A DNA stretch of 64,000 bases, from NCBI GenBank assembly GCA_000403335.2, contig KE159629.1:775854-839853 (forward strand), given 5' to 3'. Both the position numbers and the translations under genes were made by a program. Positions 17,703-26,553 of this stretch are shown piece after piece. Source of the stretch: Lachnospiraceae bacterium MD335 (lineage in GTDB: Bacteria; Bacillota; Clostridia; Lachnospirales; Lachnospiraceae). The stretch's first letter is position 1. The number at the start of each line of letters is the position of its first letter. The notes below the pieces were generated by a model. It was not told the DNA's origin, did not search any database, and saw only the letters and a list, made by a program, of their open reading frames with translations.

Positions 17703-18398
17703 CTACTCCGTTTCCCTGCTCCAGTTTTCCGTTGGAATCGTCATCATATATCCGTCCCCAAAAACCGTTTCCTTCAAATCTCCTGTTGTGTAGCAGTCAT
17801 ACACCAAAAGAACGTTTCTGACTGCATCTTTTGGAATATCATATATCAGTTTTCCTTTTATCTCCTCACCGACCGTTGCAAGCCATACTTCTTCCAACTG
17901 TTCCCCGTCAAGCCCCTCATCTAGCGGATAAAGCTTTTCATAATCCTGCCCTACGGACTCTCCGACATAACAGACCATAAGAAATTCCCGCGCATACATG
18001 CTAAAAACAAGCTCATCACCACAAGGCGTAATCGCAACGTCAAGAACCATGAACGCACGTCCGCTCTCTGCCGCCACGCCGCCAACCGAGTCCGTAAACG
18101 TAACCCTGTCAAGCTTCAGGTCATAAAACATTGTGCTTATCTTGTCTTTCCGTTCAAAAAAATATATTTCCCCGATAGGGACGTCCTCTGAAGGCTCTTC
18201 TGCCGTTGTCTGCTCTGTATGAAGCGCCTGTGTATCGTACACTTGCGTATCAGATATATCCATATATGCTGTTTCTGTTTCCAAATCCTGCGAACCAACA
18301 TTCGATGTCCTGTCGGCACATCCCGTGCCCAACATTATAACTGCCGCAATCATAGAAAGCAATGCAATCATTGTCTTATTGGTCTTTTGTTTTTTCAT
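17703..18398 (-). CDS. uncharacterised lipoprotein
   Basis: A 231-residue exported lipoprotein. The N-terminus is lysine-rich, followed by a hydrophobic stretch and the lipobox LGTGC, so Cys27 would be lipidated. A low-complexity acidic and threonine-rich linker follows to about residue 65, then a beta-rich domain that resembles the DUF4352/DUF5067 immunoprotective type (FYDLKLDRVTFTDSVGG, GRAFMVLDVAITP). The frame opens at 18431, but the lysine-rich start at 18398 has AGAAGG before it and gives a proper signal peptide. It lies between the hemZ remnant and a small conserved gene. The role is unknown. Confidence 0.7.
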   Translation of the reverse strand: MKKQKTNKTMIALLSMIAAVIMLGTGCADRTSNVGSQDLETETAYMDISDTQVYDTQALHTEQTTAEEPSEDVPIGEIYFFERKDKISTMFYDLKLDRVTFTDSVGGVAAESGRAFMVLDVAITPCGDELVFSMYAREFLMVCYVGESVGQDYEKLYPLDEGLDGEQLEEVWLATVGEEIKGKLIYDIPKDAVRNVLLVYDCYTTGDLKETVFGDGYMMTIPTENWSRETE

Positions 18399-18474
18399 AT
18401 TCAACCTTCTGTTTCCATTCCTGTCCTGCAACTCTACAAACCATTATATTTTTCGCAGTACAAACTGTCAAGCG

Positions 18475-18685
18475 TTACTGCGCGTTTTCCTCTAATACGG
18501 TTGTCTGCAGTTTCCGCTTTCTCTCAATCATTTCGTCAATTTTTTCTATATAAAGAGCCACATCCTTCACATTCTCGCACCGCTCGATTCGCCCGTCGGG
18601 ATACACTCTTTTTGTAATCGCCCCCGCGCCAAGCGCCACTATGGTCTGCACTTCCTCCATTATCAGAATATTATATGGGCGTTTG
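18475..18685 (-). pseudogene. hemZ: hemZ remnant, C-terminal fragment only
   Basis: About 65 codons encode the end of HemZ, an oxygen-independent coproporphyrinogen III dehydrogenase-like radical SAM protein. The part seen is YNILIMEEVQTIVALGAGA, then TKRVYPDGRIERCENVKDV, ending in a charged helix. The family is normally near 480-500 residues, so the radical SAM cysteines and the rest are missing. The frame stays open upstream to 18840, but those codons are antisense to a transposase fragment and do not look like HemZ. The break is near 18685. This is best explained by an insertion and deletion that removed most of the gene. Confidence 0.75.
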
Positions 18686-18689
18686 CGAA

Positions 18690-19012
18690 TACCATTCGTC
18701 CGGATGGGTGAATCTGTACAGGGCAGTTCACATAGACATTGCCGTTTTTGTTTCCCTGTAACAGGATCTTTTATCCATTTCCGCGATACGCAAGAATGGG
18801 ATAATACGTATAAAATGCGAACTGCTGTAGAAAGAGACATTCAGCATATAAAGGAAAATCTTTGTCTTGCAGGCAGGCGTACACAGAACGAAAAGACTTT
18901 GTATGCTGATTTAGTCCTTGCCGGCATCACACAACTCATTACTGTTGTCCTTGCGGATAAGATCAAACACCATGAATGCCTCCGCAGCTTGAAACCTCTC
19001 ATTGTATAGATC
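18690..19012 (+). mobile_element. transposase remnant (C-terminal end, IS1182/DDE type)
   Basis: The plus strand encodes the last 100 or so residues of a DDE transposase, ending at a stop at 19007-19009. Recognisable parts are HCRFCFPVTG, RDTQEWDNTYKMRTAVERD (the conserved region around the last catalytic glutamate), NLCLAGRRTQNEKTLYADL and LAGITQLITVVLADKIKHHE. The N-terminal two thirds and any left end are absent. The fragment is bounded by a broken hemZ on one side and a broken GGDEF gene on the other. It is therefore a scar of an insertion sequence. The family call is from motif memory. Confidence 0.75.
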
Positions 19013-19954
19013 TTACCAGCATAATACTCTGTATACATCGATTCTTTGTGCCAACCGCACCTTATCCTCTGCATTGCCGATAAACGCCGCTCCGTTCTCA
19101 CAGACGCGGTACCCATGCAAATGATATTGCCTGATTTCTTTATAAATATCATTCAAAAGCACAGCGCCCTGATTCCAATCCATGCTCTTCTCCGTTCTGC
19201 AAAAGCAAAAGACCGCTATGACAGGATTTTGTTTCTCAAAATCAAATTCTTCCAATACCTTTTCAAAAACATATTGATTGAACAGCGCAGTTTTCTTATC
19301 CACATATTTTTCAGCATTCTCATTGCTTAAAATCAGTCCAAGAAAAATCATCGTGGAACAGACAACCACCACCAGTGTTTCCGGAATCGCCATCTGAATA
19401 ACCGCAGTAATCACATAAAGCGGAACGGCAAGAATAATAGCAAGCCGCTTTTCCTCGTCCAAAAGCTTCCAATAACGAAGACAGTAATACAGAATCAACA
19501 GCAGATAAACCGCAAGGCTCCCATATAGCGCGTACGCCTTGGGACCTAAAGAATAATTGGTTGTTATTCCTTTCACATACGTAATGGGCAATGTCAAAAT
19601 CCCAACCGTCGATATGGCAAACGGCACACCGTACAGTATTTTAAGCGTTTTTGGAAATTTCAGATTCGTCTCCAAATAACTTCTCATATATACAAACAAC
19701 AGATAAATAAAAGCCAATATAGACAATAAATAGATAATGTGTACAACCAAATTGAAAGCGTCCGGAACCACATCCCTTTAGTTCACCGTACAAATTGTAA
19801 TCAAATCAAAAGACGTATTGCATAATGCCGCTGCAATCAGCCACTGAAACAGTTTCGCAGACCGAATCGGAAGATGCGGCTTCCGATAGTAAAACACAAC
19901 CATGTATATCATAAATAAAAGACATGCAGCCGATGTCTTAATCAACACCAACAT
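19013..19954 (-). pseudogene. membrane GGDEF-type signalling gene, interrupted and truncated
   Basis: The original start is an ATG at 19954 with AGAGAGG before it. The first 55 codons give two membrane helices (SAACLLFMIYMVVFYY and KLFQWLIAAALC) and end at an in-frame TAA (19788-19790) between TICTVN and RDVVPDAFN. The frame then continues without shift for 250 more codons with about five further helices and the start of a degenerate GGDEF domain (DKKTALFNQYVFEK in place of DxLTGLxN). Translation stops at 19013, at the transposase scar, before the GGDEF signature. The gene therefore carries both a nonsense codon and a 3-prime truncation. A restart at 19771 is open but would lack the first helices. 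Confidence 0.75.
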
Positions 19955-19983
19955 ATGGATGATTCCTCTCTTTTGGCAGACAA

Positions 19984-20919
19984 TTACAGATTGTTTCTTA
20001 TTTTAAACACATTCTCCATGTGCCATTGCAAATATTCTTTTAAAGGATAATACGTTTTATTTTGCGGTAAATATATGGTCTTATCCTGATAGTTATAGTA
20101 ATTTTGACAAAATCCAAAATCTTGTTTTAATCTGTTACCAACCATCACCTTATAATCCGTACTAATTGTAATATAACCTCTGTCAAACAACGTATGAATG
20201 TCTGAACGTAACAGGATACCATTATTTACCTCATTTAATCCATCTTTTGAAAAAGCCCTTATATGCGCTGCCTGTAATACCGGCAATGCTCTTTCGCCAC
20301 TAATGGCACACCTTCTTGCATATGCATCCGTTACCAAAACTCTAAACGCACCTTGTCCTATACGATGTTTAGTTGTTGTTTCATAATACTTTACCTTTGG
20401 GATTACCATTGACTTATTATACCTGCTGTCTGTATAGAAATTTAAGCGCTTAATCACTTCTTTATAAACTCTTTTTCCTTCTCCAACAGTTGTATCATAT
20501 TTCTTACCTTGAACAATTTGGGGAGCCCAATCATTGATTGGGTTAATCCAATCCTTTTTTTCAAAGAAGAAAGGCTCTGTCAAAACAATACATCCGATCC
20601 TCATATCGTCTAAATCCATATGATGTTCCTCTTTATACTTATGCGCTCGTTCCACCAATTCCTGTTTATTCTTTACACCATTTTTTTCCAAAAATATATC
20701 CCAGGCACTATCACATGACATTTGAGAATATCCAACATAATAAGCTCCACCGACAATGGCATCATAGGGTTTTTTTAATTTAAAAAGAAACAGGCTGTTA
20801 GGCTGCAACGCTTTAAACTCTTTTTTTATTCCAGGCTTCCAAAAATTCACCTCGTCATATTTTTGCTCCACCTGAAATGTAAACCAATCGTAATCCGTAA
20901 GTCCTACATACATTTCCAT
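19984..20919 (-). CDS. HNH endonuclease domain protein
   Basis: A 311-residue protein with a C-terminal HNH nuclease domain: RRCAISGE, then LQAAHIRAFSKDGLNEVNNG, then LRSDIHTLFDRGYIT, which together carry the conserved histidines and asparagine. The N-terminal 190 residues (YVGLTDYDWFTF, then FLFKLKKPYDAIVGGAYY) resemble the binding domain found with solitary HNH restriction-type nucleases. No methyltransferase lies nearby, so it may be a modification-dependent or orphan nuclease. The frame opens at 20958; AAAGGG stands 11 bases before the ATG at 20919, which was chosen. The gene is much more AT-rich than its neighbours and sits next to an IS scar, which suggests transfer. Confidence 0.8.
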   Translation of the reverse strand: MEMYVGLTDYDWFTFQVEQKYDEVNFWKPGIKKEFKALQPNSLFLFKLKKPYDAIVGGAYYVGYSQMSCDSAWDIFLEKNGVKNKQELVERAHKYKEEHHMDLDDMRIGCIVLTEPFFFEKKDWINPINDWAPQIVQGKKYDTTVGEGKRVYKEVIKRLNFYTDSRYNKSMVIPKVKYYETTTKHRIGQGAFRVLVTDAYARRCAISGERALPVLQAAHIRAFSKDGLNEVNNGILLRSDIHTLFDRGYITISTDYKVMVGNRLKQDFGFCQNYYNYQDKTIYLPQNKTYYPLKEYLQWHMENVFKIRNNL

Positions 20920-21033
20920 ATCACAAATACCCTTTCTGACTTTTACCATCTGTACCATAATTTCTATTGCTATCTTTTAAATTGATATTTCTATTATTGT
21001 TAACCAACCATACGTTTTATTTTCTCGCTATTA

Positions 21034-21055
21034 AGGACTATGTTGCCATAGCCCT
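21034..21055 (-). terminator. weak terminator-like hairpin behind the nitroreductase gene
   Basis: GGACTATG (21035-21042) and CATAGCCC (21047-21054) form an 8-base stem with one mismatch, 26 bases behind the stop codon. The T run on the minus strand is short (CCTT). Confidence 0.35.
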
Positions 21056-21080
21056 CAAATAAATACTATAAATCTCAACT

Positions 21081-21623
21081 TTATACAAATTTTACCAAAT
21101 CATCCACACTCTTGCGTTTTGGCGCCTCCGGCGCCTCGTCCGCGTAGCCCATTGCCACAAGCGCTGCAACCTTCTGTCCTGCGTCAAGACCAATGATTTG
21201 TGCAACCTTATCCTCATCAAAAATGCCAAGAATTACACAGCCCAATCCCTTGTCATGCGCCGCAAGGCTAAACGTCTGCGTGGCAAGTCCCGCATCAAAT
21301 ACTTCCCACCGGTCCTCTTTAGAAGTTGAATACGATCCGTCTCTTTCAAAACCGCTCCTGCCATGTACCATTGTCACAACCACAAGTGCCGGAGCGTCGT
21401 TGATAATGCCTTTGTTATGTTCAAATCCAAGCGTCGCCTCCCCGGCGATTTTCGCCTTCATATCCGCGTTCTCCACAATCGTATAACGCGTTACCTGTGT
21501 GTTCTTCCATGAAGGAGCATATGCTGCAGCAGCTACAATTTCCCGCACGGTTTCCTGCTCTACCTGCTGCGGCTTAAACTTGCGAATACTCCGACGCGTC
21601 TCAATGCACTGTAATGTTTCCAT
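21081..21623 (-). CDS. nitroreductase family protein
   Basis: A 180-residue FMN-dependent nitroreductase-fold oxidoreductase. It opens with the family motif IETRRSIRKFKPQQV, has the FMN-contacting APSWKNTQ loop, and later the GLGCVILGIFDE segment with the conserved glycine run. It probably acts as a homodimer in the cytoplasm. The natural substrate is unknown; in anaerobes such proteins reduce nitro groups, quinones or flavins. It lies 40 bases behind the SufB/D-like gene on the same strand and may be in the same operon. The strong AGCGAGGTATTTTT start region supports the ATG at 21623. Confidence 0.88.
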   Translation of the reverse strand: METLQCIETRRSIRKFKPQQVEQETVREIVAAAAYAPSWKNTQVTRYTIVENADMKAKIAGEATLGFEHNKGIINDAPALVVVTMVHGRSGFERDGSYSTSKEDRWEVFDAGLATQTFSLAAHDKGLGCVILGIFDEDKVAQIIGLDAGQKVAALVAMGYADEAPEAPKRKSVDDLVKFV

Positions 21624-21663
21624 AAAAATACCTCGCTTTCGTGATACGTATATAAATTAATAG

Positions 21664-22581
21664 TTACTTTAAAAAACCGTTCACAATCTGCTCCTCCGCC
21701 TCCGCTTCGGTCAGGCCAAGCGTCATTAACTTAATCAATTGCTCGCCTGCAATTTTCCCGATTGCCGCCTCGTGTATCAGACTTGCATCAAGGTGATTAG
21801 CCGTAATTTCCGGAATAGCGCGCACCACCGCGTTGTCCATGATAATCGCGTCGCACTCCGAATGTCCGGCGCACTTATTATTGCCGTTAATATGGGAGTA
21901 GAATGTTTGTTCTGACGCATCTTTTGCTACCGAACGCGAAATCACATTTGTGCTCGAATCCTCGCCGTCCAAATCCACATAAAAATTGGTCGTCGCCTTC
22001 TGTTTTCCGTGCGTCATCAGCTTTTCCTTAATCACAAGCTGCGCGCCTTTTCCAAGCTTTGCCCTTGTGACACGCTCCGTCGAATCCACGCCCTTAATCT
22101 GCACCGTGTCCATTTCCATGTAACTGTTTTCATCCATCTCCACCACAGTTTCCGGGTTCATAATGCGCTCACCCGTACCCTCGCCTGTACCGTAATGCTT
22201 TTCCACATACCGGATTTTTGCATTTTTGCCCACATAAAACGTATGAATACCGCTGTGCTCACTCGCCTTGTCGCCGCCGTTGTGAATACCGCAGCCTGCG
22301 ACAATCGTAACGTCACAGTCCTCACCGATGTGAAAATCATTGTACACCAGTTCCTTTAATCCGGTCTGTGTCATTAACACCGGAATATGCACGCTTTCGC
22401 GCTTTGTTCCCGGCTTGATATAAATATCAATGCCCGGTTTGTCCTCCTTTGTGACAATCTCAATATGTTCCGTCGAACGTCTGCCTGCCGCCTCACCGTT
22501 TGCACGGATATTGTAGGCGCCCGCAGGCACGTCATGCAGGTCTGCCACCTGCATCAATAACGTCTTCTGAAGCTCATCCAT
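21664..22581 (-). CDS. SufB/SufD family Fe-S scaffold protein
   Basis: A 305-residue protein of the SufB/SufD beta-helix family. The core run is typical: SVAKDASEQTFYSHINGNNKCAGHSECDAI (given as its parts SRSVAKDASEQTF and KCAGHSECD), then PEITANHLDASLIHEAAIGKI. It is shorter than SufB or SufD of the full operon (about 430-470 residues). With the SufC gene it matches the two-gene form found in many anaerobes and archaea. The start is the ATG at 22581, with AGGAGG 8 bases upstream; it overlaps the end of sufC by 8 bases. Cys and His residues in KCAGHSEC could be cluster ligands. Confidence 0.88.
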   Translation of the reverse strand: MDELQKTLLMQVADLHDVPAGAYNIRANGEAAGRRSTEHIEIVTKEDKPGIDIYIKPGTKRESVHIPVLMTQTGLKELVYNDFHIGEDCDVTIVAGCGIHNGGDKASEHSGIHTFYVGKNAKIRYVEKHYGTGEGTGERIMNPETVVEMDENSYMEMDTVQIKGVDSTERVTRAKLGKGAQLVIKEKLMTHGKQKATTNFYVDLDGEDSSTNVISRSVAKDASEQTFYSHINGNNKCAGHSECDAIIMDNAVVRAIPEITANHLDASLIHEAAIGKIAGEQLIKLMTLGLTEAEAEEQIVNGFLK

Positions 22582-23302
22582 GTATACATCCTCCTGCATT
22601 ATGCCTGCACGCAAAGCCGTCGTCCAAAAGCTGCGGCAAAATCTCGTCCCTCGTCCCCACATTCGTAATTTCGCCGCTTGCAATGACCACAATTTCGTCC
22701 GCAATATTCAAAATCCGCTCCTGATGTGAAATAATCACGATATTTCCCTGCGTCTGTCCGTGCATGCTTTCAAATACCTTAATTAAATTCTGAAAACTCC
22801 ACAAATCAATGCCCGCCTCCGGCTCGTCAAACACCGAGAGCTTTGTGCCGCGCGCAATGACCGTCGCAATCTCAATACGCTTTAACTCGCCTCCCGAAAG
22901 GCTTGCATTCACCTCGCGGTTGATGTAATCCCGCGCACAAAGTCCCACCTCCGAGAGGTATTTGCACGCACCGTCAACGCTCAGCCGCTCTCCCGCCGCC
23001 AGCCGGATTAAGTCAAGCACCGTAATGCCTTTAAAACGCACGGGCTGCTGAAACGCAAAGCTGATTCCAAGCCGCGCCCGCTCGGTCACGGACAATTCCG
23101 TAATGTCCTGTCCGTCCAAAAAAATCTGCCCTTCGGTCGGCTGTATAATGCCTGCAATCAGTTTCGCAAGCGTGGACTTTCCGCCGCCGTTAGGACCCGT
23201 AATTGCCGTAAACCGTTGATCTATCTTTAAATTCACCTGATTTAAAATATCTTTTCCATCTCCGTCATTCACATGATAAGAGATGTTTTTTAACTCTAAC
23301 AC
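22574..23302 (-). CDS. sufC: SufC-like ABC ATPase
   Basis: A 242-residue ATPase of the SufC type, which drives Fe-S cluster assembly on the SufB/D scaffold. Walker A is GPNGGGKST, the Q-loop region is FAFQQPVRFKGI, the ABC signature is LSGGELKR, and Walker B is LSVFDEPEAGIDL, with the SufC-specific D-E-P-E-A-G sequence. There is no membrane partner. The frame has an ATG at 23317, but that codon is part of ATGGAGG; the GTG at 23302 lies 8 bases behind GGAGG and starts the family-like VLELKNISY, so GTG is preferred. It leads the sufC-sufB/D pair. Confidence 0.9.
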   Translation of the reverse strand: MLELKNISYHVNDGDGKDILNQVNLKIDQRFTAITGPNGGGKSTLAKLIAGIIQPTEGQIFLDGQDITELSVTERARLGISFAFQQPVRFKGITVLDLIRLAAGERLSVDGACKYLSEVGLCARDYINREVNASLSGGELKRIEIATVIARGTKLSVFDEPEAGIDLWSFQNLIKVFESMHGQTQGNIVIISHQERILNIADEIVVIASGEITNVGTRDEILPQLLDDGFACRHNAGGCIHG

Positions 23303-23396
23303 GTATTCTGCCTCCATTCTATGACGTATTGCAGCCGTATCGTACCCCTCCGGCTACAATTCAAGTATACCCAATATCTGCCTAAATTGCAATTCC

Positions 23397-24245
23397 CTAA
23401 ATCTCCACCCGGAAACAGATTTCCTGTACACCCGCGCGTTCCAAAAGCTCCACGGTGATTTCCCCGTTATGGCTTATCGCAATCCGGTTTGCCTGATACA
23501 GTCCAAGCCCCCTGCCCTCGCGGTTTTGTTTTGTCGAATAGCCTTTCTCAAAAAAATGCTGGATTTCGCCCATTGTAAGACGCTCCACCTGATTTTTAAT
23601 CATGAAAATCAGCTTATCATCCTTCGCGTCCAACACCATCTCCACCTGATTCCGCGCAGGCGTCGCCGCCTCAAACGCATTGTCCACAAGCACGCCGATA
23701 ATCTCCACAAGAAAATGTTCTGACACGGATGTCACAATTTCCTGACTAAGCACCTGCAAGTCAACGTCAACATATTCCGGCGCCGCGATAATCTTGCTGT
23801 ACAAAAACCCTGCAAGAATCTTATCGGAAATGCGTAAAAGCGACGGGCTGCATCTTGACCTGTCATCATAGATTTCCCTGCCGTACGCCGACTGCGCCCT
23901 CACCAGCTCGTCATAATTGTCAATCGTCACATGCATATTCAATATCGCATTCATGTGATTGTCAAACTCGTGCTGCCTTGCCCGAATATCCTTTGTCAGC
24001 TCCTCCATCGGCTTTATGTAAAGCTTATAAATCTTGAGTTCTTCCTCATTTCTTTTCAGCGCCGCGTAATTGCGCCCCCAATCTAAAAAGCCAAAAAAAA
24101 TCACCGAAAAAATAATGCCGAACAGCACCATCACCTTTATGTCAAGCGTGTGGCTCAGTGACAGGTCAATCATCAGATAAACCGTCACAATCAATGCCGC
24201 CACGCAAAATATTCGATATAAAAATTTTCTGCCAAGTTCTGCCAT
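23397..24245 (-). CDS. sensor histidine kinase, AgrC/GHKL type
   Basis: A 282-residue membrane sensor kinase. Two transmembrane helices are near residues 10-28 (YRIFCVAALIVTVYLMIDL) and 37-54 (VMVLFGIIFSVIFFGFLD). The phospho-acceptor helix has RQHEFDNHMN, with the histidine in the AgrC-like context. The ATPase domain has the N-box IIGVLVDNAFEAAT and the G-box GRGLGLYQANRIA. Its input domain is minimal, so the sensed signal is probably in the membrane or at its face. The ATG directly follows the stop codon of the LytTR regulator gene (TAAATG), so the two form a coupled two-component pair. Confidence 0.88.
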   Translation of the reverse strand: MAELGRKFLYRIFCVAALIVTVYLMIDLSLSHTLDIKVMVLFGIIFSVIFFGFLDWGRNYAALKRNEEELKIYKLYIKPMEELTKDIRARQHEFDNHMNAILNMHVTIDNYDELVRAQSAYGREIYDDRSRCSPSLLRISDKILAGFLYSKIIAAPEYVDVDLQVLSQEIVTSVSEHFLVEIIGVLVDNAFEAATPARNQVEMVLDAKDDKLIFMIKNQVERLTMGEIQHFFEKGYSTKQNREGRGLGLYQANRIAISHNGEITVELLERAGVQEICFRVEI

Positions 24246-24998
24246 TTAATATTCCTTACCCTTTATCCTGTTAATCAGCCTGTTTTTGTATGTGACACCC
24301 ACTTCCGCCGTCTCCCCGTTTTTGAGGTTAATCAGTCCGTTTACAGTGTCCACGCATTCGATATAATCGCAGTTTACCACACACATCCGGTGTACCTGCA
24401 AAAACTGCTCTTTTGGCAGCTTTTCCATCAACTGTTTAATTGACAGATACGGCACCCGCATTTCCTCTTTTGCGAGCACAAAACAAACTCCTCTTGTCAC
24501 TGCCCTGATACAGATAATATCCTTGCAAAACAGCTTATAATTAACGCCGTCTTTTTTAACCATCACAAAGCGCTCCCGCGTTTCCCCCTGTTGCGAAAGA
24601 AATAAAAGTTTTCCAACAAGCTGTTCAATGTCCGCCTCATTGTAAGGCTTAATCAGGTATTGATAACAGTGCAGCTCCCTGTATGCGGAAAGTTCCATAT
24701 TCGCAAGTGAGGTTATCATCACAATCGGCGTAAAAACATACTCTTTTTTTGCCCGGATTTCGCGGGCAAATATCATTCCCGAAATGTCGTCCTTGTCGTC
24801 GGGATTTAAGTTTATATCAAGCAAAAAAGCCTGAAAGGGCTGCTGCGCCTGATGCAGCGCAGCTCTTGCCTCCTCCAGACTGTTTACGGGGACCGCGGAC
24901 ACGGACTTTGATACGTTTTCCGCCATAGCTGCAACCGCATTCAGGCTGTCTTTGCTATCCTCAAGTATCAAAATTTTTGTCACACTCTGACTTTCCAT
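24246..24998 (-). CDS. response regulator with LytTR DNA-binding domain
   Basis: A 250-residue AgrA/LytT-type regulator. The receiver domain (residues about 8-130) has the acidic pocket in ILILEDS, the phospho-acceptor aspartate in FLLDINLNPDD and the conserved lysine in YLIKPYNEADI. The LytTR domain (about 145-245) has YKLFCKDIICI, EQFLQVHRMCVVNCDYIE and VTYKNRLINRIKG. It binds DNA as a dimer at direct repeats. It is encoded just before its partner kinase. No target gene such as a peptide pheromone is nearby. Confidence 0.9.
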   Translation of the reverse strand: MESQSVTKILILEDSKDSLNAVAAMAENVSKSVSAVPVNSLEEARAALHQAQQPFQAFLLDINLNPDDKDDISGMIFAREIRAKKEYVFTPIVMITSLANMELSAYRELHCYQYLIKPYNEADIEQLVGKLLFLSQQGETRERFVMVKKDGVNYKLFCKDIICIRAVTRGVCFVLAKEEMRVPYLSIKQLMEKLPKEQFLQVHRMCVVNCDYIECVDTVNGLINLKNGETAEVGVTYKNRLINRIKGKEY

Positions 24999-25030
24999 AT
25001 CCGATCCTCTCCCCGTTTTATACAGTTATC

Positions 25031-25942
25031 TTATTTTACAATTTCGCCGACCGACTTTACAAGTCCTGCCACACCCTGAATTTCCGACGGTATGATAATC
25101 TTTGTCGCCGTGCCGTTTGCAGCCTTCTCAAATGCCTCAAGCTTTTTAATCGTAAGCACCGCATCATCTGCGCCTGCTTCTTTCAGGAACTTAATACCTT
25201 CCGCATTTGCCATCTGTACGACTCTGATTGCCTCCGCCTGACCTTCCGCCTCACGGATTTTACGCTCTTTTTCTGCCTCGGCACGAAGGATTGCAGCCTG
25301 CTTTTCCGCCTCTGCCTCCAAAATTGCCGACTCTTTCTGACCTTCCGCAACAAGGATTGTCGACTTCTTCTCACCTTCCGCACGAAGGATTGCTTCACGC
25401 CGTTCACGCTCCGCCTTCATCTGCTTCTCCATCGCATTGCGGATTGCCTCGGGCGGAATGATGTTCTTCAACTCAACACGGTTTACCTTGATACCCCAAG
25501 GGTCGGTTGCAACGTCGAGCGCAGAACGCATGTTTGTGTTGATGACTTCTCTTGAAGTCAGTGTCTGATCCAGTTCCATATCACCGATAATGTTTCGAAG
25601 CGTTGTCGCCGTCAGCTTTTCAATCGCCATAATCGGGTTATCCACACCATATGCATACATCTTCGGATCAGTGATTTGGAAAAATACGACCGTGTCAATC
25701 TGCATCGTAACGTTATCCTTTGTGATAACGGGCTGCGGCGGGAAATCCACCACCTGCTCTTTTAAATTGACTCTCTTTGCCACCCTGTCAAGGAACGGAA
25801 TCTTAAAGTGAATGCCGACGCCCCACGTGGTATCGTATCCGCCAAGACGCTCGATAACATACGCCGACGCCTGCGGCACGATGCGCACGTTCACTGCAAT
25901 GACTACAATAATGATAAATAAAATTGCTAATATCCAAAACAT
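25031..25942 (-). CDS. SPFH/Band 7 membrane protein (stomatin/QmcA-like)
   Basis: A 303-residue membrane-anchored SPFH protein. One N-terminal helix (FWILAILFIIIVVIAVNV) anchors it. The SPFH domain follows (QASAYVIERLGGYDTTWGVG, then TKDNVTMQIDTVVFFQI), then a long coiled coil rich in alanine, glutamate and lysine (AERERREAILRAEGEKK and repeats) and a hydrophobic C-terminal patch. Stomatin-type proteins organise membrane domains and usually work with NfeD. The start overlaps the nfeD-like stop by one base (TAATG), so the two are translationally coupled. The repeats in the coiled coil are visible at DNA level as near-identical 30-base units. Confidence 0.93.
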   Translation of the reverse strand: MFWILAILFIIIVVIAVNVRIVPQASAYVIERLGGYDTTWGVGIHFKIPFLDRVAKRVNLKEQVVDFPPQPVITKDNVTMQIDTVVFFQITDPKMYAYGVDNPIMAIEKLTATTLRNIIGDMELDQTLTSREVINTNMRSALDVATDPWGIKVNRVELKNIIPPEAIRNAMEKQMKAERERREAILRAEGEKKSTILVAEGQKESAILEAEAEKQAAILRAEAEKERKIREAEGQAEAIRVVQMANAEGIKFLKEAGADDAVLTIKKLEAFEKAANGTATKIIIPSEIQGVAGLVKSVGEIVK

Positions 25943-26385
25943 TAGTTTGTCTCCTCCTCATACTTTTCAACAATTAATTTTACACCTTTAATGTCCACAA
26001 CTTTTGCGAGAGTTCCCGCCGCAATTTTGCAGCCGTTGTCCGCCGCCCGCACAGTCCAGTCCTGACCGTTCACCACCGCACAGCCCGTTTCGACAATATT
26101 GTCAACGTCCTGTGTAATGCGCACGATCTTGCCGATAATGCCCTCATAATTCGTCCTTGTACGCGTCACGTTTATGTACTTCACTACCAGCGGTCTTGTG
26201 AAGATCAACGTCGCAAAGGATACGGCGAGAAAGACAGCAATCTGCAGCTTTGTCCCGGCGCCCAAAAGCGTTGCCAGCACTGCCGCAAGCGCGCCAAGCG
26301 CAAACCAAATCGCGCCGAAGCCGACCGTTACAATCTCAATGATAATCAGTACAATCATCGCAACCAGCCACACCATTGTATTCAT
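25942..26385 (-). CDS. NfeD family membrane protein
   Basis: A 147-residue short NfeD protein. Three hydrophobic segments occupy residues 3-75 (VWLVAMIVLIIIEIVTVGF, AIWFALGALAAVLATLL and IAVFLAVSFATLIF). A C-terminal OB-fold domain follows, with GIIGKIVRITQDVDNI, GCAVVNGQDWTVRA and a closing VVDIKGVKLIVE. NfeD proteins work beside SPFH proteins in membrane microdomains. The start at 26385 has AAAGGAGGAGG 6 bases upstream; the open frame further upstream to 26418 has no ribosome site. It is the first gene of the nfeD-SPFH pair. Confidence 0.92.
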   Translation of the reverse strand: MNTMVWLVAMIVLIIIEIVTVGFGAIWFALGALAAVLATLLGAGTKLQIAVFLAVSFATLIFTRPLVVKYINVTRTRTNYEGIIGKIVRITQDVDNIVETGCAVVNGQDWTVRAADNGCKIAAGTLAKVVDIKGVKLIVEKYEEETN

Positions 26386-26553
26386 GATACCTCCTCCTTT
26401 CCGGTATGCTAAGTTCAAAGGATTTTTGTTTCCTCAAATATATCTTACTGTATCTTGTGATTTAATACAACGGCTTTTGCGTCAATAAGGTGATTTTCGT
26501 ATTGTAATTGAGCAGGGAAATGAGCTTCATATATCCCTTGGGTGTCCGTGTGC

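Noticed and set aside
25183-25407. Repeated 30-base units on the SPFH gene as a possible CRISPR-like or satellite array
   Set aside because: The units encode the alanine and glutamate-rich coiled coil of the SPFH protein and are in frame. They are a protein feature, not an array.
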